From Purpureocillium takamizusanense (taxonomy: Eukaryota; Ascomycota; Sordariomycetes; Hypocreales; Ophiocordycipitaceae), in the NCBI RefSeq assembly GCF_022605165.1, contig NC_063073.1, positions 1,178,001-1,242,000 on the forward strand: 64,000 bases of DNA, read 5' to 3'. The translations under genes were made by a program, and so were the position numbers. The notes under the pieces are model-generated. The model ran no database searches. It saw only the letters and a program-made list of their open reading frames with translations, and was not told where the DNA came from. Position 1 is the stretch's first letter; every line of letters begins with the position of its first letter. Below, in pieces: positions 26,314-38,300 of this stretch.

Positions 26314-29300
26314 ATGGATTTCGGCCCCAACGTCGACTTCTGTCCGTATCGGATGGACTTGTCGCAAGTCCAGTACTCTGACTTTTCTAATGTTCAGTAC
26401 TTCCAGCAGCCCCCCGACTCCTCCGATGAAGAAGCACTGGAGGAAGACGGCGAAGATGAGCTTCCAGGTATGGAAGGCTGTTACAAAAACTCTACAAGAG
26501 GAAAGCTGACAGTATAGACGATGTTCTCGGTGAGGATCTAGCGCAGGGTGAGGGCGAGGGGCAGTCACAGCCGCCGGAAGCCCCCACGTTATCCAGGAAA
26601 GACAAGAAGCAGAAGAGGGACAAGAAGAAGGACAAGGATAAGTCGCCGGATGAAGACCGGGAGGAGGAGCCCACCAGCCCCGAGAACAACGACAAGAGTG
26701 TGGGATCACCATCAAGCGCAAAGAAGAAGAAGGGCAAGAAGGGAAAGAAGGACCAAGAATCGCAGCAGGCTTCCCCGGGCAAGAGCAAAGAAGCTTCCAA
26801 GGGAGGCGCCGACGACACCACCAAGAGTACCCCGACGAAGAAGAAGAAGGGAAAGAAGGACAAGAAGAACGGAAAGAACAGCAAGCCACAGGAGTCACCC
26901 AAGTCCCCGACTGAGCCAGAAGCCCCAGCAACTGCTCCAGAGCCTCCCGTCGCCGAGGACGCGAGCCGTGAAAACGCGCCAGAGGAGAGTGCGACGGCCC
27001 CTCCTCCAGAGCCAGCGTCCCAAGACGAGTCTCCACCAGCTGAAACGCCCGAGGCTGCTACTGGGGACGCACCCAAGGCTGCGGAGGATGTGGAAGCTCC
27101 TGCCGGTGATGTTGCTCCCACAGAGCCAGAGCCCGCTGCAGTAGAGGAGCCAGCTGCGGAGGCGCCAGCGGCCGACGAAGCGAAGGCTTCAGATCCCGAA
27201 CCCGCTAAGCCAGAGCCTGCTGCGGTAGAGGAGCCAGCTGCGGAGGCGCCAGCGGCCGACGAAGCGAAGGCTTCAGATCCCGAACCCGCTAAGCCAGAGC
27301 CTGCTGCGGTAGAGGAGCCTGCTAAGGAGGCACCAGCGGCCGATGAATCTAAGGCTGCAGATCCCGAGCCAGAGCCTGCTGTGGTAGAGGAACCAGCTGC
27401 AGAGGCGCCAGCAGCCGATGAAGCGAAGGCTGCAGATCCAGAGACCGCTGAGCCAGAAACTGCTGCAGTAGGGGAAATAACTTCGGAAGCGCCTGCGGCC
27501 GATGAAGCGAAGGCTTCAGATCCCCAACCCGCCGAGCCAGAGCCTGCTGCGGTAGAGGAGCCAGCTGTGGAGGCGCCAGCGGCCGATGAAGCGAAGCCCT
27601 CAGAAACCGAGCCCGCCGAACCAGAAGCCTCTGCAGGAGCCGAAGAGCCGGCTGCTACGCCACCTGCGCAGGAGTCAGCTCCAGCCGAACCTGAGGCTCT
27701 AGTCGAAACAGCCCCGGTGGAAACGAAGGAGGAGGAGGCTGAACCGCCCGCCGAGGCACAGGAGGGAGGCGAGGCTACTGAGCCACCTGCCCCTATAGAC
27801 AGTATCGAGTCGCCAGCGGCAGTCGAGGAGAAGGAAGCTGCCGCAGCAGCAATTGAAGACGAACCGAAGACAGAGGCACCTGAAGAGGCCAAGACCGAAA
27901 CACCTGCAGAACCCGCTTGTGAGCCTCCAGTAGAGCCTAGTGTTGAAGCTCCAGTAGGGGAAAACACAGAGGCCTCCGAAGACTCCGCTGCTGCGGTTCC
28001 GCAAGAAGCAGAAGCCGAATCTGCAGCAGCAGCCGAGGCCGAAGCATCCGAGAATGTCGTCGTTGAGCCAGAGTCGACGGCTGAAGCTCCAATAGCGGGA
28101 GAGTCAGATGCGCCCCAAGACTCTGCTACCGCCCCTAAAGAAGCACCAGAGACGGAATCTTTGGGAGAAACTAAAGTTGAGGTTGCTGAAGAACCAAAAG
28201 AAGAAGCTTCAGAAGCGACCAAGGCTGAGGTTGTCGACACGTCTACTACCGACGCGGATGAAACGGCTCCACAGGAAGTCCCTGAAGAACAGAATGCCGA
28301 CGCAGAGGCCCCCGTTCCGGATTCTGCATCAGAACCTACGGAAAAAGCACCGGAAGATGCACAAATCCCGTCAAATGACGCGCAAGATCCCGAATCCCCT
28401 GCCCAAGATGCCCATATCGAGACCAACGACCCTCAGGAGGGAGAGGAACCTACGAATGTGGGCAATAATAATGTCCCTGTATCTAGCGACGAGGCCGCCG
28501 CTGCCGAAAACGCAAGTGGCTCTCCGGAGGAGTCTGCGAATGAAGCAGTGGAGATAGAAAAGGCTACAGACTCGCCCGAGGTAGATGGTAACGAAGAGCC
28601 TCGACCTGCGCCAGATGGAGAGGAGCCAGCGTCGGAGGGTCCAGCGTCTGACAGCCAGGTGCCTACCGAAGAACCAAAGGCCGAAGAAGCAGCAGTCAAT
28701 GACCCTATCTCTGCTGAAGACACTGCCTCAGCAGAAACTGAAGCGACTGCAACACAAGCCCCAGGAGCTGCCGAGGAACTCCAGCAAGACGGACCCGATG
28801 CTACGGTCGACGCAACACCGGCCCCGGCAGAGTCTGAACTGAGCGAGCCTCTCGCTGGAGGGGCGGAAGACTCACCACCATGTCCCGTATCGGAGACTAG
28901 CAACTCGGATGAACCGAAAGCGGACTCCAAGGCGTCAGATCCTATCCCTGAGGAGGGCACTGACACCCCGGAGAGCCAAGGTCCTGTTCCCGCTGATGGC
29001 CCTGAAGACTCTGTCAAGGACACACCAGTGGAGGAACAAGTTTCTCAGGAATTGTTGTCGGCACCACCAGGTGAGACAGAAGAGAGCGCGAATTCGGACA
29101 ATACTACCGATGCTCTACCGCAAAGTAATGTGGCAGCGGACCCGGAGTCTCCAGCCGAGCCTGAAATCAGTGCGCCTGAGGAGCAGACTGCTGCAGCTGG
29201 GGACCCAGAGTCGGTGGCTGCAAAGGAGCCCGAAGAAAGCCCAGAGTCGGAAAGCACACCTGCTGAACCTACAGAGGCTGACGAGGCAGAAGAGAAGGAC

Positions 29301-32300
29301 GGGGCGGAGGCTGGCGAGGCCGCTAAGCAAGTTCACTTTGCGGACGAAGACGAAGAGATCGCGCCGCTCACTTCTAGCGCTGCCGAAAAAGACTCTGGCG
29401 ACGTGAAAGAGGCGAACGATGGCCCAAGCCCGCCAACAGACGGAGATGCAGCTACCACTGAGCCTCCGGCTGTTCCTGCCATGAACTCCGATGCAGAAAT
29501 TGCACCCTTGGAGTCCGCTCCCGTATCAGAGGGGGACACTCCTGTTCCTGCCGCCGGCGACTCAGCTTCCGACAAGGAGCCTGTAGCTGATGAGCCTGCT
29601 GTTCCCTCTGAGGGGGAACCAGCCTCGCAAACAACGGTCGAACATCCACATGATCTCGGAGAGCAACAAGAGGCACCTCAGGAGACTCCCGTGCAGGAAG
29701 GTGACGTGGGAGAGGAAGTTCATGTTGCAGAAACAGCCCCCGAGGAGTCTGCAAGTACCGACGCTCCCGCCGCAGAGCAAGCGGAGAAAGCTCCGGAGGA
29801 AACTGTCTCTGAGCCCGTCGAGGAGCCGCAGTCGGATGATGCTCCGGTTGTTGCCGTGGAGGCTGCAGCCACAGGTGAATCTGCCGAGACGTCGAGCGAT
29901 CCTGTCCCTGAAGCAAACGAACAAAGCCCAGAAGCTGCGGCAGAAGACGCGACAACTGTGGAAAACATAAGCAAGGAGACGCCAGAGGACTCTTCGCCAA
30001 TCCCCGAGCCAGCCCAGGAGCCTACTATCGTCCATGCTGAAGAGACTGCGGGCGTTGATGACGGCCCAGAGCCAGCAGAGAATGACAACGCGCCTGAGGC
30101 CATTGAGACTGCAGACCCAGAGATTGAAGGCGCGAAGCCCAAAACAGATGCCTCGGAGTCTGAGGATGCAGTGGTAGAAGATGCTCTGAAGGCTGAGGAA
30201 CCTGTGCAAGCGGTACCAACCGAAGACTCCCCAGCCGATGCTGCTCCAGATGCCAAAGACCCCGAGGTAGTCGAGACAGATGTGACTCCCAATGTGGAGA
30301 CAGTGCCATCTGCGGAATCATCGGAGCTTCTTGAAGCTGTAGAGACATCTGAGGAGCATCAGACTGAAGATGCTACAGCAGCTCCTGACGAGGCTTCTGG
30401 TGAGACCAAGTCGCCTGAGGACGAGGCCGTCGTTGAAAAATCCACCCCAGATGACCAGGAGGTAACTGATCAGTCCCAAGACTGCTCTGCACCAGCTGCA
30501 GATGTAGAAGCTGCTCCACTTGATGCCACTGTGGATGACATTCCGACTGTACAAGGTGACGAACCTCAGAGTGTTGCTGCCGATGCGGTGGAACCAGAAG
30601 TTGTCGAACCGGCTCAACAAGAAGCGGCTGCAGAACCCGAAAACTATGAGGTATGCGCCCAGATCGGGGAGAATGAGTCGTCATCTGTGCCGCCGGAAGA
30701 GCCTGTGAAGGCTGATGCAGCCGATGTCGCTGAGACCTCGACAACTGAGGAAGCGGTTGAGGAACCCAATGTGGCCGACGCCGAGGAAACGGGCGCCGAG
30801 GCGGGGGCAGCGGAGCCTGCATCAGAAGGGCCACAGTCGACAGAAATTGCTAAGGAGGATGAAGCGACAGCGCCTGGCGAATCACCCACCTCAGCTGAGG
30901 ATGCGGGCGAGAGTGCACCCGTCGACTCTGCCACGCAGGACGCGAAGGCAGACGCTGCTGACGAACCTCACGAGGCTTCCACCGAAGCAGTGAGTGATGA
31001 CCAACCTCCGGCAGCGGAAATTGATGCCCCCTCTCCCAAGGAACCAGAAGCCGAGCCGACTGAGGCGGCGGCCCTCGAAGGGGAGGCCGATACTGAACCA
31101 GAAGCAACGGGGGAACCATCTACGGAGCCTGCCACTGCGGACGAACCGGTTGCTCCCGATGCGGACGAAGTCAAGGCCCAAGTTGACGGCGATGACGGAC
31201 AAGAGCAGGAGCAAGAGCCCAAGCCAGAGGAACCCAAAGACGAACCCGAGCCATCTGTTTCGGGCGGAGAGGTTGCAAACGCCCCAGCTGAAGACGGTGC
31301 ACCACCAGCTGAAGAAGCACCTGTTGCTGAAGAGGCCAAAGCTGAAGACGAGGTCGGAGGCCCCGAACCTGCTGAGACCCAAGAAGAGGCGGCAATTCCA
31401 AGTACCGAAGCTCCGCCAGAGGAGGTTGCCGCTGAGGTCGAAGAGCCAACATCTGCAGCTATTGAGCCAGAGCCCGCGGAAACCACCGAGATTGCAGAGG
31501 CCACAGAGTCCGCAGAGCCTGCAGAAGTTGTAGAGGAAGCTAGTTCTGCAGCAGACGCTGAGTCAGTGTCGGTTGAGCCAGAAGCTGTCGAACCGAAATC
31601 CCAAGTCGCCGAGGATACAGTTGTTGACGTTGAACCCGAGACACCGATAGTTGTGGATGAACCTAAAGCAGATGATGTGCCCGAAGTTGACGTGGCACCC
31701 GCTGTTGAAGAGGCTTCAGCAGTTGAAGAGGCTCCAGTGGCCGGAGAAATCCCAGCAGTCGAGGAGAACGCTGCACGGGGTGAGGAAACCTCTACAGCTG
31801 ACGAAGTGTCTAAGGATGTGCAACCAGAAGTTCAAGTCGAATCTGCCGTGGCTCCGACCGAAGAAGCAGCCGCTAAAGACGAGGCCGAAGCCGTGCCGGA
31901 GTCGAAGATTGCTGATGAGCAGCCACAAGCTGAAGTTGCAGCGGGAACTGCAACCCCCGAGGATGCCCAGCCGGAGCCGGAGGCCGGACAGGCAGATATG
32001 TCGAAGGAGACTGCTCAAATCACCGAGGAAGAGGAAAGCAAGGATACCGTTGGGCCCATCCCTTTGCCCAAAGAGGAGAAGCTCTCATCCCGGTCGAAAA
32101 AAGGTGAGGAACCAAGTTCTTTGAATGATACCCCCTTGTGTTTTCGGGAGGAGTCTGAAGACAACACGCTCAAATCTGTCGTGGATGTCGAGGACACTGG
32201 CGTTTTGGCGTTGGATTGCATCGAACACACAGATACCCCCCCAACTGTTTTGACATCGGATGAATTGGTGGTCCCGTTGACCAGCGCACCGTCAATGGCG

Positions 32301-35300
32301 CTGGTTCCGGAAACTGGAATGAAGTCACTTGCAAGTGGCAGCTGCGCTGAGGCAGCGCTCGCCACTACAGCCACGGAGATACGTCAGGGAGAGGCCGGCT
32401 TTTCCAGGGAACTGGGGCATGCGCAAGAGGCAGAACAGATATTCGCCATGGGCAACAATCCTTCGTCAGCATCGGTGGAAGCGGAAACACTGGAAGCGAC
32501 CGGCATCGATGATTCACGGAGCAGCAAGCCTGACGACGTGGCAGTCGTTGAAAATGAAGAGCTGGCGAGCAGCCATGAGCCGGAGAGCCATCTCGACAAA
32601 GTCCCAAAAGACATCATAGAAGCTCCGAGCACACATTGCACGGGCGTTGATCAATCTGTGTCTCATAGAGCCGCAGGAGGAATGGAGCAGGGAAGTGACG
32701 AAGTCGCGGCTCTTGCTGCTGGAGAAGAGCCGAACACTCAAGTCATGACGGACGTCAATGCTGCAGATGTGGTTGAAGATATCACCGTGGAAGGCGACAC
32801 AACCCTTCCAGCTACTGAGTCGCTGCTCAAGGAACCCAACACAAGTTACGAGGCAGTCTACCGGGAGACCACTTCACCTGGCTCAAGTCCCGTCGCTGAT
32901 GGTGCGGAAACCGCATCACGAGATGCAGAAGAGGATGCTGCAGAAGTCGTGAGCCATGACTCTTCAGGCAGCTCGCACAACCCGATGGAGGCGGGGAACG
33001 AGCCATTTGTCGGAGCATCTGCCCAGCTCCTCGTTGAGACAGCAAATGAGGGCCTTTCACGGTTTGGGGAAGCAGACGCTTCAGCTGATTCGGTTATCGA
33101 AACTGCGACTCAAGATGACGTCGATGTCGCGCCCCCAGTTCAAGCTGGCGAAGAGCCTACTCAGAAGCTTGGCGAAGAGACTTCAGACGGTTTCGTCACG
33201 GAAATTTCATCCGTGCTTCCGCTAGGCGCATCCGCCAAGGCCGCATCAGACGACGTGTTCGACGACAACCATGAGTCAACGACGACCTTTGATTCACGTA
33301 CGGTCGTACCCTCTGATGAGGGTGCCATGCTTTGCCACAACGTCCCCGCGGAAGATAAAGTCGAGCCAACAGTCGAGCCAACAGTCGAGTGCGCTTCTGA
33401 GCCTGCGGTTGAGTCCTCAGTTGGTCCTGCTACCGAGACTCTTGTTGATACCGCCATTAACTCCACAGTCGAGCCTACGTTTGAGATCACCATGGAGCCT
33501 ACAATCGACCCTGCCACCGACACTTCCGCCGAGCATCCTGTTGAAACCACTGTCGATCCCGCACCAGGGCACGCAACTGAGTCGTCTGTCGATGCGGTTA
33601 ACGATCCCGGCGTCAAGCCTACAATCGAGTCCGTCGTAGGACCTGAAGACGATCCTGCCGCTGATCCTGCCGTCGAAGCCGTGTTGGAAGCTGCAGTCGT
33701 GCCAACAGAAGAGCCTACCGTGGCGTCTCCCGCCGCAACTGCTGTTGAGCCAACTATTGGACCCGTCGCCGAGCCTGCTGTAGAGCCTCTACCCGCGTCG
33801 GCTATTGTGCCTTCTGCTGATACTACTGTTTGTCATGGGGCTGAAGTTGCCGTCGAGCCCGCAATCGATCCTGGTGTTGAACCTGTCACTGAAAGCACTA
33901 TCGAAACTGCCATGGACAGTACTATCGAACCCGCAAATAAGGCTGCTGTTGAGGCTGTCGCTGAGCCAACCGTTGAGCCTGCCAGTCAACCACCGGTAGA
34001 AAACCCTACCAAAAGCGTTGAACTGTCTCGTCCAGAGGCAACTGTTGAGGGACCTGTGGAAATCCTTACTGCGACTCACACTCTGTTCACCGTCGATGGG
34101 CCCACACTTGAACCTTGCTCCAAAGAGACCGGAGAAGAAGCCGAGCAGGAGAGTTTAGCCAACGTTGAAGCTGCTACCGAATCACCCGGCGACGATGGAC
34201 GGGCTGAATCTGCTGTTAGTCTGTCTGTCGAAGATACTGCTAAACCTCTGGTTGATACTTCGACTGACGGCGCCTCCACGGCCCCTTCTGGAACTCGAAA
34301 CGACGAAGCCGCTTCTGAAAGCCCTGTTGAGGAGCCCGCTGAGGGCATCACTGGGTCCGATACGGTTGTGTCTGCGCATAGTGTAGCCGATGATGCCGCA
34401 GCAACGAGCTGCGCCGATCATCACGCGGTCAACATATTGATCGAAGATCCCGTTGAGGCTCCAGTCGAGGCTCCAGTCGAGGCTCCAGTCGAGGCCAGTA
34501 CTGCAGTGCCCGTGGAGGCTCATATGGAAGACCACGTTGAAGCAATGGTCGAATCTCGAAGCCAGACTCCTGTCGAGGCTGCCATCGAAGCTACTACTGA
34601 AGTCGCTGTGAAAGACTCTGGCGAAATTGCAGATGGAAACACTGCGAAAGACCCGATTGAGAAGCCTCCTGTGGCAAAGATCGAAACCTTGATCGAGTGT
34701 CCACTCAAGTCTGCTACCGAGGCCAGCGCCAATGATCTTCCTGAAGCTCCCACTGGAGCCGCCACCGAGGCTGCTGTCGACATGTCTACCGAAGCTCCTG
34801 ATGAGGTTCCCATTGAAGTCCCTACCGAAGCATCTACCGAGACGATCGTTGGACCAGCCATTGCACCTCCCGTTGAAGGTCCAATCGAGGCTGCGGGTGA
34901 AATTCCTATTGGAATGCCCATTGAGACTCCCGCCGTGGCTGATGTGGAAGCCTTAGTCAAGGCTCCGACGGATATGCTCATTGAAGCCCCTTCAGAGTCA
35001 TCTGTCGAAGTCTCTGCTGAAGCTCCAATTGAGGATCTTATCGAGACTTCAAACGAAACATCAATCAATGTCCCTCTGGACACTCCAACCGAAGTGCTCG
35101 TTGAAGCTGTAGTGGAGACCCTCCCGGAGAAGCGCAACGAAGGCTCCCGAGAGCCTTCGGCCGAGACTACAGATGAAGCATCAGTTGAGGTTCCTGCCGA
35201 GACATTCCAAGATTGCGGCTCTGAACAATCTATCGGACCGATTCACGACATGCCTGAAGATCCTCGCTCAGCAGCCGTCAAGCTCGCTGAAAACGATGTT

Positions 35301-38300
35301 CGGGAGACCAATGTTACGGAAGGCCAAGCCACTGCTGAGGTAAATGAAGTTGTGCTTGGTAATTCCAGTAGCAGTGACCGCCTGGGCGTGAAGGCAGAAG
35401 AGCCTGTCGAGGTTCCTGTCGAGTTTGCGACTGAAACTAGTCCCTACCCGGTAGCGGAAGAAGCTGTCATGGGGACCATTCGGAAAGACATAGCTACTCC
35501 TCATGAATCTATAGGCTCTTCTGAAGGACTTCCCTCTTCAGATCTCGCAATCTCAGTTATCACGAGCGTCGACCCTCCCGCCATCGGTTCCGAAGCTGTT
35601 ACGGACGAACGCGACAAAGCCTCAATGGCCGAAGATCTCATGCAAGACGTTATCGAACCTGTCATTGCAGGCCCAGCCGAAGACACGCCAACTGAGACGG
35701 GGGTGAATACACCTGTTGTCAGCGACTCTCACGCATCCGCAAGTGTAGAGCCTGTCGTGGAAAGCTCCAGTGTCGTTTCGGATGAAGTCGCTCCAGAAGT
35801 TGATGCAAAAACTGCTGCCAGGGAAGAGATGAACGAGGCTGCCGAGGGGCCCATGGACCATGATCCTGCTTCTACGGCGAACCTCGCTGTGGTAGCCATC
35901 GTGGCTGAACCCTCAACGGAAGGAGACATCGAAGTGGCTGCTGGGGTAACACCCGCTGAAGCTGTCCCTGAAATGGCTGCCAAAACCTCTATTCCAGTGG
36001 ACAATCAAGAGGAACCTGTGTCAGAAACGACAATAGATGCTCCTGGCCCCAGGGTTGATGCCGAGGCTCATGAAGGCACAGTATCTGCGGCGGCTCTTCC
36101 TGAAGCAGCTCTTCAAGAGCTCGTTGTTACGGCTCCTGTTGATGACCCTCCGGAGGATACTGCAGACTGTGCAGAGCCTGCTCTCGAACAACTTGAGGCG
36201 GAGAGAGACGCGACTAGCGAGGTGACTCAAAGCAACGCGGCGCAAGAATCACAGGATGTAAGCGAAGTGGTCTCTGCAGAGCCCAAGCCTGTCCCAGTTC
36301 CTGTGGAGACTCCAATCATTCTCGAGCAACCCGTTGAAGAGGACCGCCCAGCGGTCGCAGTTGACGCCACGATTGTGTCGTCCGCTGCCGAGACTGCGAA
36401 GTCAGATGAGTCCATCGATGGATCCTTGCAGGCACCACTCGAGGAGGCCCCAGAACCGCAAGCAGAGCATGAAGGTGTCGCCACCTTGGCTGAGGAAGCA
36501 CACATTGCTGGCGCTGTTGATGTCGCTGCGCAAGTCCATGAAAAGACTCTCATTGACAACCTTGACGAGTCTGTCAGCCGCGAGAGCCCATCTGACGTTC
36601 CTACCGTGTCTGCCACGGGTCTCACTGAGGAATCGGTGGATATTGCAGTAGCACCTGCTCCGGCGACTGACAGCGCGAAGACCATCGCGGAGACAGCCGA
36701 TGAGCCCCTTATTGACAACATTGTCACGGCCGCTCGCTTTTTAGCCGAGCCCGATGCTGGCCCTGTCCCTGAAGGTCCTGCCGATGTCACCAGCGATGCA
36801 TTTCTGCAAGGCGGACCTCAGCCTGCCGATGATGATGCTATCGTCGACATCCGGACAGAAGACAGTATTGAAGCCTCAGAAGTTGATCCAGTAGAAACGC
36901 CTACTGGGAGCGACGTTGCCAACGAGATAGTCGTCGATGAACCCTGCATCCAAGACAACATGGTGGCTCCTACTCAGATCTCGGCAAATGAAGAGCCCGT
37001 CAATGCTACTACCGATGCCTCTCAGCTCGTTGAAACTTCTAAAGCCATAGTTGAGCCCACGATGGAGGATATGGCCACTGTTGACGCTGTCATCGCCGGC
37101 ACTGGCACCTCTGAAGAGATTGTGGAAACTCCTTCCGAAGTCAATGAACCCATAGGAAAGACAGCTCTGGACATTTTGACCGAGGCCCCGGTTCAAAATC
37201 TTGGCGAGACCTTCACAGGAGAGTCTGTGAAGGCACAGACCGAAACTGCGGCTGAAGCACGTGTGGAGAGTGCGGCGGTGCATCCCGCGGTGGCATCTAT
37301 CGAGGCCAGTGATGGTACAGATACGGATCAGGGTGACGCATCGCCTGTTCTAGATCTTGTCGAGGTCCCTCCCCCGCCGTCTCCTTCAACTGCTCGTCAG
37401 GAAGCCAATATTGACAGACTTGATGTGGCTGGGGAGACTGGCGATGACAGAACTCATGAGGAGTCCACCCAGCTACCAGCTGGAGGAAGTGTTGATGCAT
37501 CTGAAGATATCGACACGAAGACTTCCATTGCGCCTGCCACTGAGACAAGAGCTGAGGCTTCTGAGCTCCAGCCGCCTGAGGGAACACACGAATCTTTCAC
37601 AGCAGACTCAGCTGATCATGAGGCCTCTATCGCGGACCCTACCTTGGTACTGGACATTTCCGCTAGATCTGTTACTGCGGACGCTGCTGAGGCCATCGTC
37701 GGGGACGGGCAAGAAAGCTCAAACCAGACCCGAGACCAGATCGAGACTCTTGATGAGGCTAGTGATGGCGACAAGGCTGCCGACGAGGTCCACGCGACCG
37801 AAGCCGAAGCTCTCACCGCCACAATCGGTGAGGCTCCTGTTCCCACGGAAGCTTCTGGTATTGTGGCGGAGATCATCGCTCCGACACTTGCGTCCTCCGA
37901 ACCCGGCATTGACTTGCCAGCTCATTCGGCTGAAAGTACTCCCTCCGATACTCCCAATGTTGACTCTGACATTTTGGTTGAGACTGTTTCGCCATCTTCT
38001 ACGGAGGCTGGCTCGGAGACTGCCTTGGAAGCTGCAGCCAATCCCGTCGAGGCTATCGCACATGTAGCTCCATCATGTGCTGACTCTGATGGTGCTGACG
38101 AAGTCTTTGCTACCGCGTCGCCCGGGACAGCTGTTGAAGTCTCCGGTCTTCATGAGCCAGAAAGCCTGGATGAGGTGGGAACTGAGGCTCCCGAGAAGCC
38201 ATCTGTGGAAATGGCAGCGGAGGCAGCGGTTGAGCCTCCTGTTGAGCAGACCATCGACTTGTCGGCTGCAAGCTTGAACAAGACTTTGACGGAGTCTTTT

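Noticed and set aside
25789..27036. 415-codon minus-strand frame over the start of the giant gene
   Set aside because: Overlaps the supported exon 1/exon 2 antisense, has no domain, and its sense-strand partner has clear splice logic.
26492..28426. 644-codon open frame on the minus strand inside the giant gene
   Set aside because: Antisense shadow: the sense Ala/Glu/Pro codons leave few stops on the opposite strand. The frame is nearly pure Ser/Ala/Gly and continues past no gene boundary. Similar shadows occur throughout 28-36 kb.
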